A stretch of 64,000 nt of DNA from Proluteimonas luteida (GTDB lineage: Bacteria > Pseudomonadota > Gammaproteobacteria > Xanthomonadales > Xanthomonadaceae): the NCBI RefSeq assembly GCF_021191695.1, contig NZ_JAIWPT010000011.1, positions 99,238 to 163,237 of the forward strand, read 5' to 3'. The first letter of the stretch is position 1, and each line of letters opens with the position of its first letter. Of this stretch, positions 18,986 to 27,053 are shown in pieces. The notes beneath the pieces were generated by a model. It did no database searches. It was not told the origin of the DNA and saw only the letters and a program-made list of their open reading frames with translations. The translations under genes were made by a program, and so were the position numbers.

Positions 18986-19039
18986 CCGTTCATCCTGGTC
19001 GGACCCACTTCGCGGTGGGGGTTGAATCGGGCGTTGGCC
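18979..19039 (+). repeat. attC-like site l
   Basis: CTGACCGTTCATCCTGGTCG, GACCCACTTCGCGGTGGGGG, TTGAATCGGGCGTTGGCC. Confidence 0.68.
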
Positions 19040-19066
19040 CTTCGTTCCTTTGTGAAACGTCACATC

Positions 19067-19183
19067 ATGCAAAGATCAGATGTTGGAGGCACGGATCCAT
19101 ACGGCAAATACCACTCCCCGTTCGCACGCATCATTTATCGAGCGCGCGCTGCTGCGTCTGCAGGCCGATCCGCGCATTGGTGA
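19067..19183 (+). pseudogene. Short N-terminal remnant of a cassette gene
   Basis: After attC site l a frame begins MQRSDVGGTDPYGKYHSPFA and continues for 38 codons. The first 22 or so codons look natural. Beyond about 19135 the sequence overlaps the minus-strand remnant next door, so a former cassette gene may have been cut by that insertion. Confidence is low because the frame is short. Confidence 0.35.
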
Positions 19184-19420
19184 CGAATGAGGCAGCAGAA
19201 AGCACGACGATGGCGTACCTGGCAGCGCGTTGGGCGGGTGCTTGGCGCGGGTTGACCCGGGGCAATCCACAGGCCGGCACCGCTCCGCTTCCAGTGCCTG
19301 CGGGCGCTTGACCAGCCTGGTGATCCCCGCCCGGCTGTTCGCAAGCCGGACTGTCCCGGGCTGTCCATCCACGGCCGGATCCAGGTTGGTCTTGCCTACA
19401 TCGATGCCTGCTGCCGTCAC
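19135..19420 (-). pseudogene. IS110-family transposase remnant
   Basis: On the minus strand from a GTG, AAGIDVGKTNLDPAVDGQ then RLANSRAGITRLVKRPQALE match the start of IS110-type (DEDD) transposases. Further on, RVNPRQA, another IS110-type motif, appears in a different frame. The rest of the enzyme is missing. The tail before 19135 (VVLSAASFVTNARIG) is not clearly IS110. Multiple deletions and frameshifts make this inactive. It lies between attC sites l and m. Confidence 0.6.
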
Positions 19421-19443
19421 GCCGGTTCTTCGCTAAGGTTGAG

Positions 19444-19528
19444 TGGCCGAACGCATCGCGCCCGAGGCCGACGCTTGTCGGCTCGAGGGCAACCTCGATC
19501 CCGCGGCGCGGCTTGACTCAGGCATCGG
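19444..19528 (+). repeat. attC-like site m, with longer variable loop
   Basis: CGCGCCCGAGGCCGACGCTT, GTCGGCTCGAGGGCAACC and CGCGGCGCGGCTTGACTCAG. It is longer than the others because an extra GC-rich arm sits in the loop. Confidence 0.6.
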
Positions 19529-19539
19529 AGGGAAGACAA

Positions 19540-20160
19540 ATGTCTCGCGAGGACTGGTACAGAAATTCCGAATGGAACGAGATGGTCGCGCAGGATTTTT
19601 TTGCCAAGCTGCGCCGTGCTCGCGACAAATCCCAATACCTGAGGATCCAGGCTTCTTATCTGGCCAAGAAGCACCCTGACGTTTCGATAGAACTTATAGA
19701 CCAGTACTTTGCGCTGGGAGATCATTTCGATCTGGCTTCGGCGCATCTGGTCAGGGCAACAGCATTCTTGTCTCTTGGTCATACCGATGAGGCTATTGCC
19801 GCGTATGAAGCTGCATTGGCCCAGGAAGAGCTTCGGCCAAATCTCCTTACTGAGGCTTACATCGAGCTTCCATTTCTTATCGCGACACAAGGCCTGGAAA
19901 TTCACTTTCAACGGGCACTTTTCCTGCTCGAGAAGCACAAGCCAAGGCTCATGTTTTCTGTGGACAGATTCAGGTGGAATGCCGCCCAGGCGCTGATCGC
20001 ACTTGCACAAGGCAGGGGCGCCGAGGCTGCAGCGTATTCGCGCCAGGCCCTGGATGCCGCTACGGAGAATCACTCGGGTTTTCGCTACCATCCAGGTGCT
20101 GGGTTGGTTGGAAAGCACCATGAGTTGCTTCGTGCAAGGTTGGCCCAAATTGCCGCCTGA
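19540..20160 (+). CDS. Cassette-encoded TPR-like protein
   Basis: A 206-residue soluble helical protein with tetratricopeptide-like repeats (DLASAHLVRATAFLSLGHTD then EAIAAYEAALAQEE, and RWNAAQALIALAQGRGAEAA). Such repeats mediate protein contacts; the partner is unknown. The N-terminus MSREDWYRNSEWNEMVAQDF is distinctive. The ATG has GGAGGGAAG just upstream, so it likely has its own translation signal. It is flanked by attC sites m and n and is one of the largest intact cassette genes here. Confidence 0.8.
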   Translation: MSREDWYRNSEWNEMVAQDFFAKLRRARDKSQYLRIQASYLAKKHPDVSIELIDQYFALGDHFDLASAHLVRATAFLSLGHTDEAIAAYEAALAQEELRPNLLTEAYIELPFLIATQGLEIHFQRALFLLEKHKPRLMFSVDRFRWNAAQALIALAQGRGAEAAAYSRQALDAATENHSGFRYHPGAGLVGKHHELLRARLAQIAA

Positions 20161-20217
20161 CAATTCGTTCAAGCCGAACCCGCTTCGGGGGGTTGGATTG
20201 ATTCGGGCGCTGGGTGC
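20155..20217 (+). repeat. attC-like site n
   Basis: CTGACAATTCGTTCAAGCCG, AACCCGCTTCGGGGGGTTGG, ATTGATTCGGGCGCTGGGTG. The stem centre is modified (CTTCGGGG) but paired. Confidence 0.72.
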
Positions 20218-20231
20218 GCAGGGAGGTTCCC

Positions 20232-20606
20232 ATGAGGTTCTTTGTGTTTCTGATTGTTTATCTATCGGCATTCGTCGTGCAGGCTGACGAACGCAGTCAG
20301 CGCGACCTGGAAATGTGTGAAGAGGCGGCGGTTCTTGTCACTGCTGCATACACGCTGCACCCGGTTGACGATCAAGCGCGAGTGAACTTCATCAATCAAA
20401 AGAAAGAAGTCATCTACAGGGATTATCCTGACTTCTGCCAGAACGACCGGTACATTCTCTCGGCATTGGTTTCTGTTGCCTTTCAGCTTGCCGAGCTGGA
20501 AGCCCTTGGTTCGGATGCACCGCTATCGGAAGAAGTGAAGATACGGCTCGCCGCGCTTGCCGGAGCGGCATGCGGCCTGGCGGCAGGATTCACCGATGCG
20601 CCCTGA
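20232..20606 (+). CDS. Cassette-encoded secreted protein, function unknown
   Basis: A 124-residue protein with a signal peptide (MRFFVFLIVYLSAFVVQA). The mature part is helical with three cysteines (EMCEEA, PDFCQND, AACGLA) and no domain I know. GGGAGG five bases before the ATG is a strong ribosome site, so this cassette may be translated independently. It is the last clear gene of the array, followed by attC site o. Confidence 0.75.
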   Translation: MRFFVFLIVYLSAFVVQADERSQRDLEMCEEAAVLVTAAYTLHPVDDQARVNFINQKKEVIYRDYPDFCQNDRYILSALVSVAFQLAELEALGSDAPLSEEVKIRLAALAGAACGLAAGFTDAP

Positions 20607-20661
20607 CAATTCGGTCGCGCCGAGGCCGCTTTGTGGCGCGGATCAACTCAGGCCCGGGGTC
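20600..20661 (+). repeat. attC-like site o, last of the array
   Basis: CCTGACAATTCGGTCGCGCC, GAGGCCGCTTTGTGGCGCGG, ATCAACTCAGGCCCGGGGTC. The right core is degenerate. Confidence 0.65.
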
Positions 20662-20926
20662 TGATCCACGGCAGCAACACGGCCAGGGAGGGCAGCGAGC
20701 CGACGGCTTCGGCCAGCAGCCGGGCCAATGCGAGCACTATCGCCACGGCGGGCGCGAACCACCGGAAGTCCGCCCGCAGTCATGCCTGAAGGTGCTTCGG
20801 CATGGGGCGTCGGGTTCCGACCATCGTCCTGCCGCAGGCCCGTCGCCCGTGGCGAATCAGGGGCGGATACCGGCCCTGAGTGCGAATTCTGCGGCATCCT
20901 CCGGACCCTGACGGGGTGGGTGGGTC
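20662..20926. other. No convincing gene
   Basis: A minus-strand frame reads a hydrophobic stretch (WFAPAVAIVLALARLLAEAV) but has a stop just upstream and no clear start. I see no integrase sequence here. It marks the right boundary between the array and normal high-GC DNA. Confidence 0.35.
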
Positions 20927-21142
20927 TCAGGCGTCTCCGAAGCGGGGACTCGACTGCGCGCCGGCGCGCGGCTTGGCGGTCGTGTCCGCCTCCACGCCGG
21001 GCAGCAGCGGGTCGCCGTGCGGTGCGGTCCGTTCGCTGTCGTCCTGCAGCCTGATCGGGTCCGGTTCGGCCCGGTACCGTTGCCAGGCCTTGTATCCGAA
21101 ATAGCTCAACGCACCCGCGGCGAAGATCTTCAGCATGCGCAT
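20927..21142 (-). CDS. Small protein with one N-terminal membrane helix
   Basis: A 71-residue protein beginning MRMLKIFAAGALSYFGYKAW, a short hydrophobic segment that could anchor it in the inner membrane. It is followed by a charged, probably disordered tail (DDSERTAPHGDPLLPGVEAD). AGGAAATCGAC before the ATG is a good ribosome site, which is why the longer upstream frame was rejected. It faces away from the TonB receptor gene. No family is recognised. Confidence 0.65.
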   Translation of the reverse strand: MRMLKIFAAGALSYFGYKAWQRYRAEPDPIRLQDDSERTAPHGDPLLPGVEADTTAKPRAGAQSSPRFGDA

Positions 21143-21353
21143 GTCGATTTCCTGTCTGGTCGAGGACAGCAGGATGGGCAAGCGCCGGTGATACGGGCGT
21201 GACCCGCGTGCCGGTGCCGCGGGGCAGGGATCGCGAAGCCCGGATCCGCCGCGGGTCGTCCCCACGCCCCCTGTCCGGCGCAGGCCGGGGCGCCGGCATG
21301 AAAGGCGCCGTCTCGGGAAACGGCCGGGGCCATTCGATTTTCGTATTGTTAAA

Positions 21354-21372
21354 GAGAACGATTCCCATTAAT
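21354..21372 (+). promoter_or_regulatory. Fur-box-like site upstream of TonB receptor
   Basis: GAGAACGATTCCCATTAAT matches the 19-bp Fur consensus GATAATGATAATCATTATC at 12 positions, including both GA..GAT and CATTA cores. It lies about 120 bp before the receptor start in a notably AT-rich island. Iron-responsive repression is inferred. Confidence 0.55.
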
Positions 21373-21493
21373 ATTTGTGAGTGAAGCGTTAGTGCCGGTC
21401 ATCCCGGCCTTTCTTCATCCCACGAATCCGACCCGCGTCACGTACTCCAGCCGTCGCCAGAGTGCCGAGCTTCCTCACACTCAGGAGACATCC

Positions 21494-23578
21494 GTGTCCA
21501 GCGCAACCCCGTTCCATTCCCGCCGTTTCCCCGCGTCCGGCCTGCTTGCGTCGGCCATCGCGATCGCCCTGTCCGCGCCGGCCCTTGCCCAGGATGGCGG
21601 CGACCCGGAGTCGGCCACCACCCTGGACACCGTGTCGGTCACCGCCGCCGGTTATGAGCAGAACGTCAAGGACGCTCCGGCGACGATCACCGTGATCACC
21701 GCCGAGGAGATCAAGCGGAAGTCCTACACCGACATCACCGACGTGCTCAAGAACGTGCCGGGCATCCACATCCAGGGTGGCGGCGTGGAGCAGTCGATCA
21801 TGATCCGCGGCATGAGCGCGGACTACACGCTGTTCCTCATCGACGGCAGGCCGATGCAGGACAACCAGGCCTTCGGCCTGAATGGCGCCCAGGCCGGTAC
21901 CCCGATCAACTTCCTGCCGCCGCTGGAATCCATCGAGCGGATCGAAGTGGTGCGCGGCCCGGCGTCGTCGCTGTACGGCTCGGATGCGATGGGCGGCGTG
22001 ATCAACATCATTACCAGGAAGGTGGTGAACGAGGTCGGTGGCAGCATCACGTCCGAATACATCAAGTCGGGGCATGGCAACGAAGTCACCAACGACGGCT
22101 TCCAGACCAGCCTGGCGTTGAACCTGCCGATGGTGACGGACGTGCTGTCGCTGCAGCTCACCGGCGCGATCCGCAACCAGGACGAAGCCGATTTCGTCGG
22201 CGGCAGCGACAGTGCGGCTGCCGACCCGGAGTTCAAGCGCAAGAACGCCGGCGCCAAGCTCAGCTGGAAGCTCGACGACAGCAACACGTTCACCTTCGGT
22301 GGCACCCACACCTCGCAGGAGCGTTTCCACAACCCGGGCAGGAGCCTGGCGGAAGATGCCGACGCCACCTACAGCAAGTCGCTGCGCGACAACTTCTTCC
22401 TCACCCACGAGGGCCGCTACGACCAGCTGCTGTGGAATACCTACCTGAATTACGACACCTCCGAGAACCCGACGCGCGTCAACGCCACCACCGGCAACGG
22501 CATCGACTTCGACACCTTCAACGCCAATACGCAGGCGACCTGGTTCCTGGAGCGGCACACCCTCACCGCCGGTGCGTCCTACAAGAAGGAAAACCTCGAG
22601 GACGGCGCCACCAACGGCATCAATCTTCCCGGGATCGTGGTGCCCACCGACGTCGTCAAGATGGATCGGTACCAGTACGCATTGTTCGTCGAGGACAACT
22701 GGCGGCTGACCGATGATCTGGCGCTGCTGCTCAGTGGCCGCTTCGACGACAACGAGGCGTTCGGCAGCCAGTTCAGTCCGAAGGTCTACGCCGTCTACGA
22801 CGTGACCGACAACCTGGCGATCAAGGGTGGCGTCACCTCCGGCTACAAGACGCCCAGCCTGCGCATGGCCGCGACGGATTTCGGCAGCACCTCGATGGGC
22901 GGCGTGATCATCGGCAACCCGGAGCTCAAGCCCGAGACCACGCTGAACTACGAGATCGGGCTGAGCTACGACAACCGCCAGGCCGGAGTTTCCGGCAGCC
23001 TGACGGTGTACAAGACCGACTTCGAGGACAAGATCCTGCGTACCGGCCGCGTCTGCCTGCAGAACGTCGAATGCGTCTACAAGGGGGTGACGTATCCGGC
23101 CCACCAGTACGGCTACACCTCCTACGAGAACATCGACACCGCCAAGCTGCAGGGCGTGGAATGGACGCTGGACTGGAAGCTCCTCGACAACCTGACCTAC
23201 CGGCACAGCTACACCTATGCCGAGTCGGAGCAGACCTCGGGTACCTACGCAGGCAGCCCCCTCAACGACATCCCCGAGCACATGTTCAATGCGTCGCTCG
23301 ACTGGCAGGCCACCGACAGGCTGGGGCTGTGGACGCAGGCCAACTACCGCGGCGAAACCTCGGGGCGCTCGGTGGCGGCCAGCGGTTCCGGCACCAACGA
23401 CGTCAGGTATCCCGCGTACACGTTCTACGACGTGGGCATGATCTACGCGGCTTCGCGCAGGCTCAGGCTCAAGCTGGGCGTCTACAATGTGGCCAACAGG
23501 ACGGTCACGCCGGAAGACGGCTTCGCCTACGTCCTGGACGGCCGTCGCTACAGCGCGTCGATGAGCCTGGATTTCTGA
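21494..23578 (+). CDS. TonB-dependent siderophore-type outer-membrane receptor
   Basis: A 694-residue outer-membrane receptor that imports a ligand using TonB energy. A signal peptide (ending SAPALAQ, about residues 12-33) is followed by the TonB-box-like LDTVSVTAA and the plug domain (VKDAPATITVITAEEIKRKS; VLKNVPGIHIQGGG; SIERIEVVRGPASSLYGSDA). A 22-strand barrel ends in Phe (SMSLDF). The GTG start was chosen because AGGAG lies six bases upstream; the earlier GTG at 21377 would extend the protein across the leader region. The FepA/CirA-like plug and upstream Fur box suggest a catecholate ferric siderophore, but the ligand is unproven. A methyltransferase gene follows 64 bp downstream. Confidence 0.9.
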   Translation: MSSATPFHSRRFPASGLLASAIAIALSAPALAQDGGDPESATTLDTVSVTAAGYEQNVKDAPATITVITAEEIKRKSYTDITDVLKNVPGIHIQGGGVEQSIMIRGMSADYTLFLIDGRPMQDNQAFGLNGAQAGTPINFLPPLESIERIEVVRGPASSLYGSDAMGGVINIITRKVVNEVGGSITSEYIKSGHGNEVTNDGFQTSLALNLPMVTDVLSLQLTGAIRNQDEADFVGGSDSAAADPEFKRKNAGAKLSWKLDDSNTFTFGGTHTSQERFHNPGRSLAEDADATYSKSLRDNFFLTHEGRYDQLLWNTYLNYDTSENPTRVNATTGNGIDFDTFNANTQATWFLERHTLTAGASYKKENLEDGATNGINLPGIVVPTDVVKMDRYQYALFVEDNWRLTDDLALLLSGRFDDNEAFGSQFSPKVYAVYDVTDNLAIKGGVTSGYKTPSLRMAATDFGSTSMGGVIIGNPELKPETTLNYEIGLSYDNRQAGVSGSLTVYKTDFEDKILRTGRVCLQNVECVYKGVTYPAHQYGYTSYENIDTAKLQGVEWTLDWKLLDNLTYRHSYTYAESEQTSGTYAGSPLNDIPEHMFNASLDWQATDRLGLWTQANYRGETSGRSVAASGSGTNDVRYPAYTFYDVGMIYAASRRLRLKLGVYNVANRTVTPEDGFAYVLDGRRYSASMSLDF

Positions 23579-23642
23579 TCGCCATCGCGCGCGCGGCCCG
23601 GCGGCTTGGCCGGGCCGCAGGCGTCGCACGGGCGGGGACGCG

Positions 23643-24935
23643 ATGAACAGGACCGACGGCTACACCACCGACGTCAGCTATCCCGCGTTCTTCCACAAGG
23701 AGATGCAGCCGGTCTGGCTGTCTTCGGTGGTGCGTTTCCTGGGCTTCGCCGCGCCCGACGTGGCGAAGCCGTTCACCTTCTGCGAACTGGGCTGCGGCAT
23801 CGGCATCAACCTGCTGGTGGCCGCGGCAAGCCATCCGCAGGCGCGTTTCGTCGGCGTGGACTTCAACGAAAGGCACCTGCGCACTGCCCGCGACGCGGCG
23901 CGGTCCAGCGGTCTGGAGAACATCGAGTTCGTCCACGCCGGCTTCGCCGGATTCGCGCGCGACAACCGGGCCCGGTTCGACTTCGTCACCACGCACGGGG
24001 TGTGGTCGTGGATCGCGCCGGAACACCGGGCCAGCCTGCTGGAGTGCGTGGCGGCCGCCCTTGAACCTGGGGGGCTCTTCTACCTGCACTACATGTGCCA
24101 TCCCGGGTCCACCGACATGCTGCCGGTGCAGCACCTGCTCAACGTCTTCTCCCACCACGTCCCAGGCACGTCGGCGCAGCGTGCGCAGGCCGGACTGGAC
24201 CTGCTGCACCAACTGGGCGAGGCGGGCCTGTTCGTCGACAGGCCCGCGGTGCTGGCGCGCCTGCGGAAGCTGCGGGAAACGGACCCGAACCATCTGGCGC
24301 ACGAGTTCCTGACCGATCACTGGCGGCCCCAGCATTCGGTCTAGGTCCACCAGCAGGTCGGCGGGGTGGACCTGCGCTATCTGGGCAGCGCCGACGTGTT
24401 CAACAACCTCGACCCCGTGCTTTCCATCCCGGGGAAGCTGCAGGGCGTGGTCAGCCGGATCACCGCGCCCGCCCTTGCCGAGACGCTCAAGGACATGGCG
24501 CGCAACAGCCACCAGCGCATGGATCTGTTCCAGCGCCAGCCCAGGCCCCTGGACCGGGAGGCGCGCCTCGCGCAGCTGGACACGATGGTGTTCAAGCTGC
24601 TGCCCGGCGCACCGACGAAGGCGCCGTTCTCGTTCCCGACGCCGATCGGGAACATCGAGGGACCGGCGGAAATCCTCTCTCCGTTGCTGCAGAGACTGGC
24701 GGCAGGCCCCGCGTCGTTTGCCGAACTGGCGCAGCTGCCCGCGCTCGCGGGGCAACCCGGGCTGCTGTTCCAGTCGCTGCAGCTGCTGATGTTCCGGGAA
24801 ATCGTGCACCCCGTGAAACCCGCGCCGACGCCCGGCAACCTCCCTGCGCGGAAACTGGCGCAGTGGCTGGAGCGGCACGATGTCGCGCTGCACCTCGTCG
24901 ACGAATGCGGCACGGCGCTCGGCGGGCGCGCCTGA
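23643..24935 (+). pseudogene. SAM methyltransferase with regulatory domain, split by amber codon
   Basis: Class I SAM-dependent methyltransferase. Motif I is FCELGCGIGINLLVAAA (about residues 46-62), followed by FVGVDFNERHL and DFVTTHGVWSWI. A second domain, of the predicted methyltransferase regulatory type, covers the rest (YLGSADVFNNLDPVLSIPGK and onward). The frame is broken by a single TAG at 24342-24344 after RPQHSV and then continues in the same frame to a stop at 24933-24935, about 430 codons in all. Only the catalytic part (233 residues) would be made unless the codon is read through. It may belong to the TonB receptor operon. Point mutation, suppression or sequencing error are all possible. 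Confidence 0.75.
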
Positions 24936-24936
24936 A

Positions 24937-25117
24937 AACCTGTTCACGATCCCCGAAACGGCCCGCGTGGCCGCTGCGCGGCCACCCTTCGGGCCGCGCC
25001 TGCCGACGCACAGGGCGGCGTCATCGCCCGGTCGCGTATCGACATACGCGCCCTCGCTCTTCCTTGCCCTGCGCGCCAGCAAGCACGGCGCGACCCATTG
25101 GAGATCGTGAACAGGTT
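24937..25117. mobile_element. 181-bp MITE-like element with 15-bp TIRs and 5-bp TSD
   Basis: The ends AACCTGTTCACGATC and GATCGTGAACAGGTT are perfect 15-bp inverted repeats. They are flanked on both sides by CTGAA (24932-24936 and 25118-25122), a target-site duplication. No coding capacity is visible inside, though internal hairpins such as CGCGTAT/ATACGCG occur. The left CTGAA contains the stop codon of the methyltransferase frame; removing the element would restore GCC TGA AGT. Confidence 0.8.
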
Positions 25118-25334
25118 CTGAAGTGATCGCCGGATGCAGTGCTGGTGCCTGTGTTCCGCACCGGCCGGGCGGGAGGTCGGGATCGTCCTGCGTATCCGTC
25201 GCGAGGCCGGCCGGAGGTCGCTGCGCCGCGGGTACCGGCGGGCGTGGACCGCCACCTGCGCCCGTGACCTGTCGCCCATGCCCGCGCGCCGCGCCGGCGC
25301 GATAATGCGCGCCGGCCTTCCAGGAGTGCTTGCC

Positions 25335-26762
25335 ATGCGCATGTGGCTGCTCGTGCTGTTCGCCTGCCTGCCGGTGCTGGGTGCGGGGGCGCAGCCGCCG
25401 CCGGTGCCGCCGCGGCAGACCGTGGCCTTCGTCGACGTGCACGTGCTGCCGATGGACCGCGACCGCGTGCTCGCCGGGCAGACGGTGCTGGTCGAGGACG
25501 GCCGGATCGTGGCGATCGGCGAGACGCTGCCGTTGCCGCCGCAGACGCAGGTGGTCGACGGCGACGGCGCCTGGCTGCTGCCGGGCCTGGCCGACATGCA
25601 CAACCATCTCGACGGCCGCCAGGACATGGCGGTGCAGCTGGCACTCGGCATTACCACGACGCTGCACATGGGCGAGGCCCGCAACAGTTTCGTCGGGCGC
25701 ACGCGGGCGGCCGTGGCGGCGGGCGAACAGGCGGGCCCGCGCAGCTTCGTCGCGCTAGCCGTCGATGGTTCGCCGCGCTACGGGCACCTGGTGGTACGCG
25801 ACGCCGACGATGCCCGGGCCACGCTGCGGGTGGCGCAGGCCAACGGCTACGACGCGCTGAAGCTGTACAACACCCTGTCGCCGGATGCTTTCGAGGCGCT
25901 GATGGCGGAAGCGCGCGCGGCCGGCCTGCCGGTGGTCGGGCACGGCGTGACCGAGGTGGGCCTGCAGCGTCAGCTGGAGGCCGGCATGGCGCTGGTGGCG
26001 CACCTGGAGGAGTTCTTCTATGCCTTCTTCCCGCCGGCGCCGGACGACGACCCGAATGCCGCGCCCGACCCGGCGCAGATCGAGGCGGCGGTCGCGCTGC
26101 TGCGCGCGCACGGCACGCCGGTGGTCGCCGACCTCGTCACCTACCGCGCCATCGCCGCGCAGTGGGGGCGGCCCGACGTTGTCGCGGGGTTCCTACACCG
26201 CCCGGAGGCGCGCTATCTGCCGCCGCAGTTCCGGGTGTCGTGGCCGGCGCAGGGCTATGCGGGGCGCGAAGGCAGCCTGGACCGGCGCGTGGCCTTCCTG
26301 TCCGGGTTCGTGCGTGCGCTGCAGGCGGCCGGTGTGCCGCTGCTGTCGGGTACGGACGCGCAGGACATTCCCGGCCTGGTGGGCGGGTTCGCACTGCACG
26401 ACAACCTTGACGCGCTGGTCGAGGCAGGCCTGACGCCCTACGAGGCGCTGGTGACCGCCACGCGCGCGCCGGGCGAGTTCGTGCACCGTCACCGCCCGGA
26501 CCTGGCGCTGTCGGGCGTGGTGGCGCCGGGCGCGCGTGCAGACCTCGTGCTCGTGCGCGCGGACCCGCGCGACGGTCTGGCCACGCTGCGCCAGCCGCTG
26601 GGCGTGATGGCGGATGGCCGCTGGTATCCGGCGGGCGATCTCGCCGCACGTCTCGAGGACGTCGCGCGCCAGTACCGGGCTGCCGCCGACAGCGCGCTGG
26701 ACCTGCCACCTGCGGCGGGCGGAGGCGATGGTCCGGCGCGTTGGCGCTCCGGCCAGCCGTAG
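25335..26762 (+). CDS. Secreted amidohydrolase-family protein
   Basis: A 475-residue exported metal-dependent hydrolase of the amidohydrolase superfamily, imidazolonepropionase/prolidase-like branch. A signal peptide (1-19, ending GAGAQ) is followed by FVDVHVLPMDRDRVLAGQTV, the metal motif LADMHNHLDG (HxH, about 93-95), a Lys in YDALKLYN likely bridging the metals, VVGHGVTE, and the catalytic Asp in LLSGTDAQDIPG. The C-terminus (GARADLVLVRADPRD) closes the composite beta-sandwich. The start is an ATG with AGGAG eight bases upstream. The substrate cannot be told. Confidence 0.85.
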   Translation: MRMWLLVLFACLPVLGAGAQPPPVPPRQTVAFVDVHVLPMDRDRVLAGQTVLVEDGRIVAIGETLPLPPQTQVVDGDGAWLLPGLADMHNHLDGRQDMAVQLALGITTTLHMGEARNSFVGRTRAAVAAGEQAGPRSFVALAVDGSPRYGHLVVRDADDARATLRVAQANGYDALKLYNTLSPDAFEALMAEARAAGLPVVGHGVTEVGLQRQLEAGMALVAHLEEFFYAFFPPAPDDDPNAAPDPAQIEAAVALLRAHGTPVVADLVTYRAIAAQWGRPDVVAGFLHRPEARYLPPQFRVSWPAQGYAGREGSLDRRVAFLSGFVRALQAAGVPLLSGTDAQDIPGLVGGFALHDNLDALVEAGLTPYEALVTATRAPGEFVHRHRPDLALSGVVAPGARADLVLVRADPRDGLATLRQPLGVMADGRWYPAGDLAARLEDVARQYRAAADSALDLPPAAGGGDGPARWRSGQP

Positions 26763-26822
26763 CCCGCCGCAGGTGGCAGGTCGCGGTGCCGGTGCGTGGA
26801 AAGGTGCAACGCGCGCGTGTCT

Positions 26823-27053
26823 TCAGCGGCCGCGATATGGCTCGCAGCCGATGCCGTCGTTGTCGCGGTCGAGGTGCGGCCCGTGACATGCCAGCGCACC
26901 GGCCGTGCATTCAGGTGGCGGAGCCGGCGGATTCCGGCGTGCGCGGCCATTGACCACGATCAATGACAGCCCGGCCCCGACGGAGGAGCCTGCAGGGACC
27001 CACCGGAGGATTCGCCATGTATACGCATATTCTGGTTCCAACCGATGGTTCAT
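26823..27053 (-). CDS. Excalibur-domain small protein, start uncertain
   Basis: The C-terminal part (ECTAGALACHGPHLDRDNDG then IGCEPYRGR) matches the Excalibur extracellular calcium-binding motif, a DxDxDG loop framed by cysteines. The N-terminal part is not convincing, and the open frame overlaps the first codons of the divergent universal stress gene. It may start at an internal GTG near 26954 or be the remnant of a longer secreted protein. Confidence 0.45.
   Translation of the reverse strand: MNHRLEPEYAYTWRILRWVPAGSSVGAGLSLIVVNGRARRNPPAPPPECTAGALACHGPHLDRDNDGIGCEPYRGR

Larger units (their letters stand above)
14181..20661 (+). mobile_element. Integron-type gene cassette array without integrase (CALIN)
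   Basis: About fifteen attC-like sites recur every 60-750 bp, each built on AATTCRTTCAAGCCGAYGC and GCTTCGCGGC followed by a GATTCAGG/AACTCAGGCGTTRG-like right core. Each is followed by a short gene on the plus strand. Base composition is visibly AT-richer than on either side, and the gene content (lipoproteins, VOC, GNAT, TPR, unknowns) is typical of Xanthomonad cassettes. All right-hand cores face the same way. An integrase and attI would be expected at the left end, but aceE lies there directly. Several sites and cassettes are degraded. Confidence 0.85.

Noticed and set aside
20662..20926. Hydrophobic minus-strand frame as a membrane gene
   Set aside because: A stop lies directly before the segment and no start or ribosome site fits; recorded only as gene-free sequence.
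21389..23629. Minus-strand open frame opposite the TonB receptor
   Set aside because: Shadow frame; composition is the reverse-strand echo of the receptor's codons.
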